Source: Pseudoalteromonas sp. XI10 (GTDB lineage: Bacteria; Pseudomonadota; Gammaproteobacteria; Enterobacterales; Alteromonadaceae). From it: DNA of 64,000 bases. The DNA lies in NCBI RefSeq assembly GCF_001469895.1, contig NZ_LOPY01000061.1, forward strand, positions 124,001-188,000, written 5' to 3'. Of this stretch, positions 8,312 through 20,355 are shown piece by piece. Position 1 is the stretch's first letter. Every line of letters begins with the position of its first letter. The notes under the pieces were generated by a model that saw only the letters and a program-made list of their open reading frames with translations, ran no database searches and was not told where the DNA came from. A program made the translations under genes and the position numbers.

Positions 8312-10588
8312 TCATGACTGGCCTTGGCTTGGGGTGTAAAATAGCTCGCCGAGTTGATGTTCAATCATAAAGTTACGCGTTAACCTAAGTACATGTTTTG
8401 CAGTGGGTTGTAATAAACACTCTGCAAGTAACTTTTCCATATCACTGACATTTAATCGCCTAAGCACAAACTTAATTTTACTAATCGAAGCGTAGTTCAT
8501 ACTCAAGCTTCGATAACCCATCGCAATAAGCAGTAAAGCGCCTTCAGGGTCGCCCCCTAACTCACCACACAAGCTAAATGGCAACTCATGTTGTTGACAC
8601 TCTTGTGCTATTTTTAACAGCACTCTAAGTACACTTGGGTGATAAGGGTTAAATAGCTCAGCAACGCGGGCATTAGAGCGGTCAACTGCCAGCATATATT
8701 GGGTTAAATCGTTGCTACCTACAGAGCAAAAATCGACCTTTTGCGACCACTCTTCAAGCATAAATACACTCGAAGGTACTTCTAACATCAAGCCGATTTC
8801 AGGGCGCTCAATGGCTTGTTCAGGATATTGTTCACTTAACTCAAAGTAGGCTTGTTCGAGCAATTTTAACGATTCATCGACTTCCTCTGAACCACTGATC
8901 ATCGGCAGCATGATTTTTAAATTACCCAAACCAATATTGGCTTTTAACATTGCCTTGAGCTGATCTAAAAATAGCTCTGGGTGATCTAAGGTAACGCGAA
9001 TACCACGCCAACCTAAAAATGGATTTTCTTCTGTTATATTGAAGTAATCTAAAACTTTATCGCCACCAATATCGAGTGTACGCATCACCACAGGGTTGGG
9101 GTGATAACTAGTGAGCACTTCGCGATACCAGCTTTCTTGTTCTGACTGTGAAGGAAATTGGCCTTTTTGCATAAACCAGGCTTCGGTGCGATAAAGGCCT
9201 ACCCCATCGCAAAATGGCTTATTGTCATGCTCGGTATTTAATTCAAGACCCGCGTTAAGTAATAAGCTAATGTGTTCGCCATCTTTAGTGACGGCATCAA
9301 GGTTTTGCTCTGCAACAAACCGGTCGTTCAATAAGGCTTCTTGATATTTGAGCTGACTGTATTCCTCTTGCAGCATTTGTGAAGGAGAAATATATAAACG
9401 CCCTGCATAGGCATCTAAAATCATTTGCTTGCCTTCAAACTGCAATAACGGCACATCTTCAATGCCCCAAATAGCAGGGATCCCCATAGCACGAGTTAAT
9501 ATAGAAGCATGACTATTTGCCGCACCATTAACACTCACAACCCCAGCAAGGTGCCCTTTAGGTACTTCAGCAAGCATTGCGGGGGTTAATGTACCGGCAA
9601 TTAAAATAGTGTCTTTAGGGTAAGGCTTTGCCGCATGCTCAGTATTAACTAAGTGATGTAAAACCCGTAAACCAATATCTTTAACATCAACAGCACGCTC
9701 TTTAATGTAAGGATCTTGCATGGCATTGAATTGAGTCACTAATTTCTCAATAACAATTTTCAGGGCGCTTTTAGCATTCCAGCCTTGTTGTAATTGCGCT
9801 TCAACATTTTGACCAAGACTTTTGGCATCAAGTAACTGCTGATAAACATCAAATACCGCCAGCGCCTCTTGCGGAATAGAGTCACTCAGTGTCATCGATA
9901 AGGTATTAAATTCGTTCCGCGTCGCAGCCACAGCTTGGGTAAATAGCTTACGCTGGGTGCTCACATCGTCGTCTTTTTGCAGTTCAATAGAGCTAAAGTC
10001 AAGTTTAGGGATCACCACAAAGGCTTCACCTATGGCAATACCTGGTGCACTTGATACCCCTTTTAATACTGAGGTTTGGTGTGAAAACTCATCGACACGT
10101 AATATTTCTTTTATTTCTGCATGAGCTAACTGAGAAGCTAGCTGCGCCGAGAGCGTAATTAAGAATGACTCTTCGTCAGGGCTAAAAACACGGGCTAGTT
10201 TTTGTTGAACAACAATAACGCCTAAAACTTTTTTCTGGTGCACGACTGGCACAGATAAGAACGCGTTATAGCCTTCTTCATTAACTTCAGGTGAGAGTTT
10301 AAAACGAGGGTGAGACTTAGCAAAAGCAATATTGATAGGCTCTTCACGCTGAGCAACAAGACCAACGAGACCTTCGGTAAAACCTATACGAAACTTACCC
10401 ACTGCATCTGGGTTGAGGCCTTGGGTGGCCATCAATACAAAGTTATCTTGGCTATAATCTGCAAAATAAATCGAGCAGCACTGTGTTTGCATGGCATCTT
10501 TTACCATTTGCACAAAACACCCCAGCGCACTATTTAAGTCCGCCTGTTGCGACACAGCCTCAGCAATTGATCTGAGCGTGGCTAACAT
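8312..10588 (-). CDS. ptsP: Phosphoenolpyruvate-protein phosphotransferase PtsP (enzyme I-Ntr)
   Basis: 758 residues, near the usual PtsP length. It takes phosphate from PEP and passes it to NPr in the nitrogen phosphotransferase system, a regulatory rather than sugar-transport branch. An N-terminal GAF domain (about 1-160; MLATLRSIAEAVSQQADLN, FLSVPVVHQKKVLGVIVVQ) separates it from sugar-type enzyme I. Then come the enzyme I domains: the phospho-His segment ANSHASILTRAMGIPA, the PEP-binding barrel (GVGLYRTEAWFM, MRTLDIGGDK, LMLEVPSS, SVGSNDLTQY) and the catalytic FSLCGELGGDP. The start has an AAGGAG ribosome site. It follows rppH by 33 bases, the enteric order. Confidence 0.95.
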   Translation of the reverse strand: MLATLRSIAEAVSQQADLNSALGCFVQMVKDAMQTQCCSIYFADYSQDNFVLMATQGLNPDAVGKFRIGFTEGLVGLVAQREEPINIAFAKSHPRFKLSPEVNEEGYNAFLSVPVVHQKKVLGVIVVQQKLARVFSPDEESFLITLSAQLASQLAHAEIKEILRVDEFSHQTSVLKGVSSAPGIAIGEAFVVIPKLDFSSIELQKDDDVSTQRKLFTQAVAATRNEFNTLSMTLSDSIPQEALAVFDVYQQLLDAKSLGQNVEAQLQQGWNAKSALKIVIEKLVTQFNAMQDPYIKERAVDVKDIGLRVLHHLVNTEHAAKPYPKDTILIAGTLTPAMLAEVPKGHLAGVVSVNGAANSHASILTRAMGIPAIWGIEDVPLLQFEGKQMILDAYAGRLYISPSQMLQEEYSQLKYQEALLNDRFVAEQNLDAVTKDGEHISLLLNAGLELNTEHDNKPFCDGVGLYRTEAWFMQKGQFPSQSEQESWYREVLTSYHPNPVVMRTLDIGGDKVLDYFNITEENPFLGWRGIRVTLDHPELFLDQLKAMLKANIGLGNLKIMLPMISGSEEVDESLKLLEQAYFELSEQYPEQAIERPEIGLMLEVPSSVFMLEEWSQKVDFCSVGSNDLTQYMLAVDRSNARVAELFNPYHPSVLRVLLKIAQECQQHELPFSLCGELGGDPEGALLLIAMGYRSLSMNYASISKIKFVLRRLNVSDMEKLLAECLLQPTAKHVLRLTRNFMIEHQLGELFYTPSQGQS

Positions 10589-10621
10589 GATGCTGCTCCT
10601 TTGATTTAAATAAGGTTGCCC

Positions 10622-11140
10622 TTATCGTTTATGTCGCCAATGATCTTTGTGTTGCTCTCGTTTATTAAACGGCATTGCAAACGGAGCAAACTCTTTCATT
10701 ACTCGACGATATACATCGCGCTTAAACGAAACAACTTGCCTAACCGGATACCAATAACTCACCCATCGCCAATCATCAAACTCGGGGTGATGAGTTTTAA
10801 GTAAATCTACATCTTCATCTTTACAACGAAGTTTCAGTAAAAACCATTTTTGTTTTTGCCCAATACACACAGGACTTGAGTCTCTGCGAATTAAACGCTT
10901 GGGTAATTTATAGCGTAACCAATGTTTAGAACTTGCGACGATCTCAACGTCTTCAGGAAGCAAGCCCACTTCTTCGTGTAATTCTCTGTACATGGTTTGC
11001 TCTGCTGTTTCGCCGTCATCAACACCACCTTGGGGAAATTGCCAAGAGTGCTGACCATAGCGACGAGCCCAAAATACTTGTCCCTGATTATTGCAAATTA
11101 CAATTCCGACATTGGCACGAAAACCTTCGGCATCAATCAC
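10622..11140 (-). CDS. rppH: RNA pyrophosphohydrolase (Nudix)
   Basis: 172 residues. RppH removes pyrophosphate from the 5' triphosphate end of mRNAs, starting RNase E-dependent decay. The start [17 protein letters not shown] and the WFLLKL and [17 protein letters not shown] segments match the enteric protein closely. The Nudix box is complete at about residues 38-60 ([22 protein letters not shown]). It is the first gene of the minus-strand rppH-ptsP run and is divergent from mutH, as in E. coli. Confidence 0.96.
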   Translation of the reverse strand: MIDAEGFRANVGIVICNNQGQVFWARRYGQHSWQFPQGGVDDGETAEQTMYRELHEEVGLLPEDVEIVASSKHWLRYKLPKRLIRRDSSPVCIGQKQKWFLLKLRCKDEDVDLLKTHHPEFDDWRWVSYWYPVRQVVSFKRDVYRRVMKEFAPFAMPFNKREQHKDHWRHKR

Positions 11141-11680
11141 CTTAGTGCCTCATTTGTAAGTCGATTTTTATTGATTGTTCCACATAACCTGCGATACAGC
11201 AAACACTTTACACCTAAGCCTAAATTAGATTGAAAATTTATTTTTTAACAAACACGTTTAATCAAGGTGTTACGAAGTAATTATTATAAAAATGTGCTGT
11301 TTGATTAAAATAACTATTTACAACCGTATTTTTATCACCTTACCCACAGCTTGTGCATAACTTTTATAAACCATGCCTAAATTGCAAACAAATCCACAAT
11401 CAACAGTTGAAATATCCACTTTCTCCACAGAAACTGTGGATAAACATGTTTATATATCTGTATTTATACAAACAACTGTTTAATTAATGAAATAGAAACA
11501 ACATAAAAAAACAGTAAAACAATTAAATATCAGTTAGTTAGGCTAGCACATCTAAAAATAAAACTGATTATTTTTAGCCCACCCTTAACGTGCGCAAAAA
11601 ACACCCAAACACAAAGATATCCACTAAGGCACGCATTTGCTATCATGATACGGTTAATTAGACAATCAAATAAACGCCTT
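11141..11680. other. Non-coding rppH-mutH intergenic region with DnaA-box-like cluster and AT-rich tract
   Basis: A 540-base gap between divergent genes. From 11340 to 11443 several 9-mers resemble the DnaA box TTWTNCACA. Two are perfect (complement of 11352-11360; complement of 11435-11443), two have one mismatch (11340-11348, 11421-11429) and one has two (11390-11398). A strongly AT-rich tract follows to about 11530. Divergent promoters must also lie here. No coding frame or RNA gene is evident. The site set could titrate DnaA or put a promoter under DnaA control; both are inference. Confidence 0.55.
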
Positions 11681-12352
11681 ATGCGACCAATAAAACCCGC
11701 TTCTATAAACGAATTAATGCAACGCGTTGATGCTATTGCTGGCCTCACCCTAGGGCAGCTAGCCGAGCAATATCAGTTTAAAACCCCTGACGATTTACTA
11801 CGTGAAAAAGGCTGGACCGGGCAACTTATCGAATATGTACTTGGTGCAACAGCAGGCTCAAAGCCAACACCTGATTTTGAAGAGTTAGGCATTGAGCTAA
11901 AAACCCTACCTATTTCATTTAAAGGCAAACCCCTCGAAACAACCTTTGTTTCGGTAACACCGCTATTAAATGTAACCGGAATGACTTGGCAGCAAAGTAC
12001 GGTTCGTAAAAAGTTGAATCATGTTTTGTGGTTACCGATTTTAGGCGAGCGCGAGATACTCCCTTTTCACCGTACCATAGGCAGTGGCTTTTTATGGCAG
12101 CCAAGTGCAGAGCAAGATGCCCTTTTACAGCGTGATTGGGAAGAACAAATGGAGCTAATCGCCCTTGGTCGCGTGGATGAAATTTCTGGGCATTTAGGCG
12201 ATGTAATGCAAATAAGGCCAAAAGCAGCCAATAGCAAAGCGCTTACAGATGCAATTGGCCCAAATGGCCAGATTATACAAACCTTACCTCGCGGCTTTTA
12301 TCTAAAAACCAGCTTCACCGGCGAGATCCTAAAACAACAATTTCAGCTATAA
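11681..12352 (+). CDS. mutH: DNA mismatch repair endonuclease MutH
   Basis: 223 residues from the ATG at 11681; an in-frame ATG at 11645 would add 12 residues. Neither has a clear ribosome site, and 11681 gives an N-terminus like the E. coli protein. MutH nicks the unmethylated strand at hemimethylated GATC sites during methyl-directed mismatch repair, when activated by MutS and MutL. The nuclease motif D-x(n)-E-x-K is visible as DFEELGIELKT (about residues 68-78). LRRKGW-type and QIRPKAANSKALTDAIG segments match the family. It is divergent from rppH, as in enteric bacteria. Confidence 0.93.
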   Translation: MRPIKPASINELMQRVDAIAGLTLGQLAEQYQFKTPDDLLREKGWTGQLIEYVLGATAGSKPTPDFEELGIELKTLPISFKGKPLETTFVSVTPLLNVTGMTWQQSTVRKKLNHVLWLPILGEREILPFHRTIGSGFLWQPSAEQDALLQRDWEEQMELIALGRVDEISGHLGDVMQIRPKAANSKALTDAIGPNGQIIQTLPRGFYLKTSFTGEILKQQFQL

Positions 12353-12354
12353 TC

Positions 12355-13230
12355 CTAAAGCACCAATTGTTGTTGTTTTTCGCAATGAGCAGGAGCTTCA
12401 CGCAACGATTCATTTGCAAACTTAAGTAGCCATTTACGTAAGTTTTGGTAGGTTGTTGACTGACAATTCTGCTCAACAACTTTGCCACGAATTAACTTTT
12501 CCTCACCATTTACATAAACAATATGAGAAAGAATCGGAGAGTTATTGTTTTTAAACTTTAGTGTAACTTCAGATTTTGCTAACTCAACAACTCCTGTTAA
12601 TAAGTTAGTAAACACTTTTTTTAGTTCATCACTACCGGCTTGAAAAATTTCGTTTCTCTGTATTTCTGTGATTTTTTTGGATGTGACTGCAATAAGATTT
12701 TTATACTTAAAAGTCGTTTTATTTTTTCGTGTTTCACTGATCCAAACTTGTGCTTTAACAGCGACTTGATCCATATTTTGACTCACGAAAAAGATTGGCT
12801 TAATTGTCACTGGCGACTGTGATAGATCTTCTGTATATGCAGCTTCCAAGTCTTTTATAAAGTCTTTATTTTTGAAGCCATTAGTAAGTGTTATAAATTC
12901 AGATACTTTTTCGTTTGCTTCAGATTGTAATCCTGCGAGTTTATTACTCTGAATTGTAGATGAAGTGGCGGCATGTGCAGCTACTTGAACAAGTAAGCCT
13001 GCTAACCCTGCGTCTGCTGCGTATAGAACATCGGGATTTGTGATTGATGAATCTCTATCATATACACCTCGAATATCGAACTCATTTGGTGATGAAAGAG
13101 TGAATTTAAAATCACTTTCATCAATAGCTATCTTTTGGTTATGTATATACTTTACATAGTCGTCTCTTTTAGGTGTTGAATTACAGCCACACATAAAGAG
13201 CAACATAATTAAAATACTAAACTTTTTCAC
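12355..13230 (-). CDS. Unrecognised lipoprotein (291 aa)
   Basis: The N-terminus MKKFSILIMLLFMCGCNST is a lipoprotein signal with the modified Cys at residue 16. I do not recognise the rest. It contains an alanine-rich hydrophobic stretch at about residues 70-92 (YAADAGLAGLLVQVAAHAAT), a Lys-rich mixed alpha/beta body, and cysteines near the C-terminus (EQNCQS, PAHCEK) that could form a disulfide. The gene is convergent with mutH, ending 3 bases away, and follows a second unknown lipoprotein gene with a terminator between them. It seems more AT-rich than the neighbouring housekeeping genes. Confidence 0.7.
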   Translation of the reverse strand: MKKFSILIMLLFMCGCNSTPKRDDYVKYIHNQKIAIDESDFKFTLSSPNEFDIRGVYDRDSSITNPDVLYAADAGLAGLLVQVAAHAATSSTIQSNKLAGLQSEANEKVSEFITLTNGFKNKDFIKDLEAAYTEDLSQSPVTIKPIFFVSQNMDQVAVKAQVWISETRKNKTTFKYKNLIAVTSKKITEIQRNEIFQAGSDELKKVFTNLLTGVVELAKSEVTLKFKNNNSPILSHIVYVNGEEKLIRGKVVEQNCQSTTYQNLRKWLLKFANESLREAPAHCEKQQQLVL

Positions 13231-13244
13231 TTTTCTTCCCTAAA

Positions 13245-13272
13245 AAATATCGTGGCTTTCACCACGATATTT
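13245..13272 (-). terminator. Rho-independent terminator between the two lipoprotein genes
   Basis: Perfect 11-bp stem AAATATCGTGG / CCACGATATTT with a six-base loop and a T run on the minus strand. It lies just after the stop of the 224-aa lipoprotein gene and before the start of the 291-aa one, so the two are probably separate or only partly coupled. Confidence 0.8.
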
Positions 13273-13277
13273 ATTAC

Positions 13278-13952
13278 CTAGATCGCATTTCGAATCAGTG
13301 TTTTTACATTTTCGATTGCTTGATAGTACGCTGTTGTAACACCAGGGAAATCATCAGGCTCATCCCATAAACCCTCAGGTTGAACTTTTTCATCCACTAA
13401 ACGATATTGCAGATACTGATTTGTATTTAGATCAATAGTATAAACCACACCTTTCAAGTAACCTTGCGGATCCCCGTTAGGAACATAACTGCTAAAACTT
13501 CTATAGGCACCAAAACTATCAAAATTAGCAACAACTAGAACATCGATATCAAACTTCTCTTTTAAACCTCTGAAGTCTTGCTTAGCAAAACCTAACTCGC
13601 CTTTGAATTTAGGTAACTTATCCAGTAACTTCGGATCATCAAGGGTGGTAACATAATCAGATCTTTCTTTGAATTCATCTTGGATTAGTGTTTTTAATGA
13701 GTCAATATCGCTAACAGGAAGCGTTGCTAAATGCTTATCAAGTGAGCTTGTCAAAGAAGATGCAACACCATAACAAAGTAAGCAACTTGCACCAAAAATA
13801 TGCGTGGTAGCTTTATCACCTCGCTGAAAATAAAAGCCTATTTTCTTTTCTTTATTTGTAAAATGATTTGCTTGTAACTCAACGGTTGGTTGAGGTGTTG
13901 TTCCACATCCCACTAAAGTAATTAATAAAAATAGTGTAATTATTTTTTTCAT
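13278..13952 (-). CDS. Unrecognised lipoprotein (224 aa)
   Basis: MKKIITLFLLITLVGCGTTPQP is a clear lipoprotein signal with lipobox LVGC (Cys16). I do not recognise the mature domain. It has a short GASCLLCYGVASS stretch near residue 57 with two cysteines, a FKGELGFAKQDFRGLKEKFDIDVLVVANFDSFG core, and VVYTIDLNTNQYLQYRLV, giving an alternating beta/alpha look. Such folds occur in envelope lipoproteins that report or sense, but no function can be assigned. Its own terminator follows, and an 11-bp tandem repeat lies just upstream. Confidence 0.7.
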   Translation of the reverse strand: MKKIITLFLLITLVGCGTTPQPTVELQANHFTNKEKKIGFYFQRGDKATTHIFGASCLLCYGVASSLTSSLDKHLATLPVSDIDSLKTLIQDEFKERSDYVTTLDDPKLLDKLPKFKGELGFAKQDFRGLKEKFDIDVLVVANFDSFGAYRSFSSYVPNGDPQGYLKGVVYTIDLNTNQYLQYRLVDEKVQPEGLWDEPDDFPGVTTAYYQAIENVKTLIRNAI

Positions 13953-13998
13953 TCCCTTTCCTTTTTACTACTTATAACAGATTGAAAAACTGAATTTT

Positions 13999-14038
13999 AT
14001 TCAGCTCAAATTCAGCTCAAATTCAGCTCAAATTCAGC
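13999..14038. repeat. 11-bp tandem repeat, about 3.6 copies
   Basis: The unit ATTCAGCTCAA is repeated without change at 13999, 14010 and 14021, followed by a partial fourth copy. It lies 46 bases upstream of the 224-aa lipoprotein gene, in its probable promoter region. Perfect short tandems can change copy number by slippage. Confidence 0.9.
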
Positions 14039-14132
14039 CAAGAAAGGTACAGAATTATTTAAACATTAACAACTATAAAATAGAAAAATCTAATTTTTGT
14101 ATCAAAAATAAACACAAATTAATTCGAAATAT

Positions 14133-14159
14133 AAAAAAACCTCCCGAAGGAGGTTTTTT
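14133..14159 (-). terminator. Rho-independent terminator after eno
   Basis: Stem AAAAAACCTCC / GGAGGTTTTTT with a CGAA tetraloop, 25 bases after the eno stop. T runs on both strands make it potentially bidirectional. Confidence 0.92.
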
Positions 14160-14184
14160 AAAGTCTTGATGAAGCTAAGCCAGA

Positions 14185-15513
<1,329 letters not shown>

Positions 15514-15549
15514 TTAGTGCCAATTTTATTAATTATCCTTAATGCCATT

Positions 15550-15587
15550 GGCTTATTAAAACAAATAAGCCGTGCATAAAGCACGGC
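15550..15587 (-). terminator. Two overlapping hairpins between pyrG and eno (terminator or attenuator-like)
   Basis: Read on the minus strand, GCCGTGC/GCACGGC (15569-15587) forms a GC-rich hairpin followed by a T-rich tail. That tail and the last three stem bases also form GGCTTATT/AATAAGCC (15550-15571). The hairpins share the bases 15569-15571 and so compete. It probably terminates pyrG transcripts, at least in part. Confidence 0.65.
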
Positions 15588-15596
15588 CTATTTAAA

Positions 15597-17246
<1,650 letters not shown>

Positions 17247-17341
17247 TCAGGAATTAAAAGGAATAATATAGAATCAAGACGGGGCGATATTATAGCAAAG
17301 GGGCTGCTATCAATCCAGATAAAATTAGCAAATAAGTGAAC

Positions 17342-17374
17342 AAAAAACGAGCTTGGTTACACTGTACCCAAGCT
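17342..17374 (-). terminator. Rho-independent terminator after mazG
   Basis: Imperfect stem AGCTTGG...CCAAGCT with a GTAC-containing upper part, followed on the minus strand by CGTTTTTTG. It lies 15 bases after the mazG stop and ends the rlmD-relA-mazG run. Confidence 0.8.
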
Positions 17375-17388
17375 GTATCATGAGTGAC

Positions 17389-18189
17389 TTAGTTTGCTTG
17401 CTTTTTAATGGCTTCCCATGCGTTGTCCATTTCTTCGAGGCTAGCCGTTTCTAAACTCTGGCCACGTTCACCTAAGTAAGCAGCCACTTTTTCAAAGCGT
17501 GACGCGAACTTAGCATTGGCACTTCGTAATAATTGCTCAGGATCGCGCTTAATATGACGGGCAACATTCACTGTTGCAAACAGTAAATCACCCAGCTCTT
17601 CTGCACTGTGCTCTGAATAAGGATCGTGAGCCAGCGCTTCTTTTACTTCGTCTACTTCTTCAGCAACTTTATCGAGCGCACCATGATAACTTGGCCAATC
17701 AAACCCTAGGCTTGCTACACGCTGTTGAATCTTCTTCGCTTTTGATAACCCCGGCATAGCATCAGGAATGTCTTGCCACAGGCTCATTTGTGGTGAAGCT
17801 GCTTTTTCTGCTCGCTCTTGTGCTTTAATAGCCTGCCACTGCTCAGAAAGCTCAGCGTCAGTCAGCTCACTTTGCTCTGCAAAGACATGGGGATGACGAC
17901 GAACTAATTTATCATTAAGCGTATTAGCCACATCGGCAAAATCAAATAATCCTTGCTCTTTGGCAAGTTGAGCATAAAAGATGACTTGAAACAGTAAATC
18001 GCCAAGTTCACTTTTAAGCTCAGTAAGCTCACCTTTTTCAATGCAATCTGCTACTTCGTAAGCTTCTTCAAGGGTATGCGGCACTATTGACTTAAAGTCT
18101 TGTTTTAAATCCCACGGGCACCCAGATTCTGGGTCCCGTAGTTTGGCCATAATAGCAAGCGACTGCTCAATTGCCTGTTTATCACACAT
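17389..18189 (-). CDS. mazG: Nucleoside triphosphate pyrophosphohydrolase MazG
   Basis: 266 residues with two MazG domains. MazG hydrolyses nucleoside triphosphates to monophosphates, clearing aberrant nucleotides and influencing the ppGpp response. Metal-binding E-E-x-x-E motifs occur in both halves: EEAYEVADCI with ELGDLLFQV, and EEVDEVKEAL with ELGDLLFATV. The PWDLKQDF start is typical. Its first base overlaps the relA stop, as in the enteric relA-mazG order. No toxin-antitoxin mazEF pair sits between them, unlike E. coli. Confidence 0.94.
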   Translation of the reverse strand: MCDKQAIEQSLAIMAKLRDPESGCPWDLKQDFKSIVPHTLEEAYEVADCIEKGELTELKSELGDLLFQVIFYAQLAKEQGLFDFADVANTLNDKLVRRHPHVFAEQSELTDAELSEQWQAIKAQERAEKAASPQMSLWQDIPDAMPGLSKAKKIQQRVASLGFDWPSYHGALDKVAEEVDEVKEALAHDPYSEHSAEELGDLLFATVNVARHIKRDPEQLLRSANAKFASRFEKVAAYLGERGQSLETASLEEMDNAWEAIKKQAN

Positions 18190-20348
18190 TACGAATGACC
18201 ACGCTTTGCATCATGTACACCTTCGATTTGATGTAACTTAGACAATAAGCGGTTGGTGCTTGATAAGTCATGTACTTCAACCTGCATTGAAAACAGCGCA
18301 AGCTGCTTATCTTCAACCGTGTTGACGTTCATGTTCAGCACATTCACTTTTTCGTTTGCAAGCACTGAGCTGATATCTCGAATAAGGCCTGAGCGATCGG
18401 TCGCTTCAACTTTAATCGTTAATGAGTAAGAGCCATTGACATCGTCTGACCAACTTACTGATATCACCCGCTCAGGATGCTTTTCACGAAGTTTCTCAAA
18501 CGAATCACAATCTTCACGGTGAACTGCAATCCCTCGGCCTTGCGTAATGTAGCCAATAATTTCATCGCCCGGCACAGGTCGGCAGCATTTAGCAACATGG
18601 CTCATTAAGCTACCTACCCCATCAACAACAATACCGTTCTTATCGCCGGTGACACTTTTTGGTTTTTTAAACTTAATTTGTGGTTCGTCATGCTCACGGT
18701 CACTAATAAAGTTTAATAACTGGTTTAAGCGAACATCCCCAGCACCTACCGCAACCATAAGGTCGTCAAGGCCTTTAAGGTTAAAACGCTCAATAGCTGG
18801 CGCTAGATCTTTAGTTGTTAAATCTAGTTTTTGCAGCTCAGTTTCGAGTATTTCTTTACCGGCACTTAGGTTTTTATCGCGATCAAGCTGCTTAAACCAA
18901 TGATGGATTTTAGAGCGTGCTCGTGAAGACTTAATATAACCTAGCGATGGGTTTAACCAATCACGGCTTGGGTTAGGTTGCTTTTGAGTTAAAATTTCAA
19001 CCTGATCGCCGGTGCTTAATTGGTGAGTAAACGGCACAATTTTGCCAAACACTTTTGCGCCAATACAACGATGCCCTACATTTGAGTGAATGTAATAAGC
19101 AAAATCAAGTGGTGTTGCACCCAGCGGCAAATCGAAAATATCCCCTTTAGGCGTAAACACATAAACACGGTCTTCTACTACTTGGTTTTTAAGCTCTTCC
19201 GCTAAGTCACTGCCATCAACAACTTCTTCTTGCCATTGCAGTAACTTACGTAACCAGCTAATTTTTTGCTCGTAGCCTGAACCACGTCCTGGCAATGCAC
19301 CTTCTTTGTACATCCAGTGCGCAGCAACACCTAGCTCAGCATCTTGGTGCATTTCGCTCGTACGAATTTGAATTTCAACGGTTTTACCTTCTGGGCCAAA
19401 TACCACGGTATGAATTGACTGATAACCGTTTTGCTTAGGTGTTGCGATGTAATCATCAAATTCTTTATTTAAATGGCGCCAGTTTGTATGCACGATACCT
19501 AATGCCGCGTAACAATCTTGCAGGCGCTCTACCACTATGCGCATAGCGCGAATATCAAAAAGCTGGTCGAACTCGTAGTTCTTCTGTGCCATTTTTTTGT
19601 AGATGCTGTAGATATGCTTAGGGCGGCCATACACCTCACCTTCAATACCCGCTTCAGCCAAGCGTGTTTTGACTAAAGCAACCATGTTCTCCATGTATGC
19701 TTCACGGGCAAGGCGCTTATCATCAAGCTGTTTGGCGATATTTTTATAGGTATCTGGGTGCAAATAACGGAACGAAAGATCTTCAAGTTCCCATTTAAGC
19801 TGACCAATCCCTAATCGGTTAGCTAGGGGCGCAAAAATGTCGCGTGTTTCTTTAGCGGCAATGACACGCTCTTCTTCACTTGCGTCTTTAACATCACGCA
19901 GGTGACACACTTGCTCTGCAAGTTTAATCACTACGGCGCGCACATCTTCAACCATGGCTAACAGCATACGGCGAATATTATCGATTTGTACTGTGCCTTT
20001 TCCTTGATGGGCTAAGGTGCTGATGGTAGCCATTTGGCTTACGCCTGTTAATAATAACGCAACGTGATTACCCAGCTTTTCGGTGACTGTCTCAATTGAG
20101 ATTTTTTCGGCTAAAAAATAAGGCGTTAAAAAAGCAGTGGCAAGTGAGTCTGCATCTAAATTTAGCTCAGCTAAAATCTCCACCATTTCAATGGCTGTGT
20201 TTTCACGTTTTGCATCATCGCAGTGCAGGCACAGTTGGTGAGCCTGCTCTAATAAGGTATGTTTGTCTTCTGTTAGCGCTAACAGCTCGATACGGCTGGC
20301 AAAATCACTCGGCTTAGTTAGCTGATGTGACTGTCTAGTGGCTACCAT
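18189..20348 (-). CDS. relA: GTP pyrophosphokinase RelA ((p)ppGpp synthetase I)
   Basis: 719 residues from the ATG at 20348, which has a strong AGGAGGT ribosome site ten bases upstream and gives the MVATRQSHQ start like E. coli; a longer frame from 20387 lacks this. RelA makes (p)ppGpp on ribosomes stalled with uncharged tRNA. The N-terminal hydrolase-like domain lacks the HD-x-x-ED residues, as expected for RelA. The synthetase domain has GRPKHIYSIYKKM and the acidic EFDD motif of synthetase-only enzymes. TGS (VYVFTPKGDIFDLPLG), zinc-finger (HVAKCCRPVPGDEI) and ACT domains follow. It lies between rlmD and mazG. Confidence 0.96.
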   Translation of the reverse strand: MVATRQSHQLTKPSDFASRIELLALTEDKHTLLEQAHQLCLHCDDAKRENTAIEMVEILAELNLDADSLATAFLTPYFLAEKISIETVTEKLGNHVALLLTGVSQMATISTLAHQGKGTVQIDNIRRMLLAMVEDVRAVVIKLAEQVCHLRDVKDASEEERVIAAKETRDIFAPLANRLGIGQLKWELEDLSFRYLHPDTYKNIAKQLDDKRLAREAYMENMVALVKTRLAEAGIEGEVYGRPKHIYSIYKKMAQKNYEFDQLFDIRAMRIVVERLQDCYAALGIVHTNWRHLNKEFDDYIATPKQNGYQSIHTVVFGPEGKTVEIQIRTSEMHQDAELGVAAHWMYKEGALPGRGSGYEQKISWLRKLLQWQEEVVDGSDLAEELKNQVVEDRVYVFTPKGDIFDLPLGATPLDFAYYIHSNVGHRCIGAKVFGKIVPFTHQLSTGDQVEILTQKQPNPSRDWLNPSLGYIKSSRARSKIHHWFKQLDRDKNLSAGKEILETELQKLDLTTKDLAPAIERFNLKGLDDLMVAVGAGDVRLNQLLNFISDREHDEPQIKFKKPKSVTGDKNGIVVDGVGSLMSHVAKCCRPVPGDEIIGYITQGRGIAVHREDCDSFEKLREKHPERVISVSWSDDVNGSYSLTIKVEATDRSGLIRDISSVLANEKVNVLNMNVNTVEDKQLALFSMQVEVHDLSSTNRLLSKLHQIEGVHDAKRGHS

Positions 20349-20355
20349 GTGCGCT

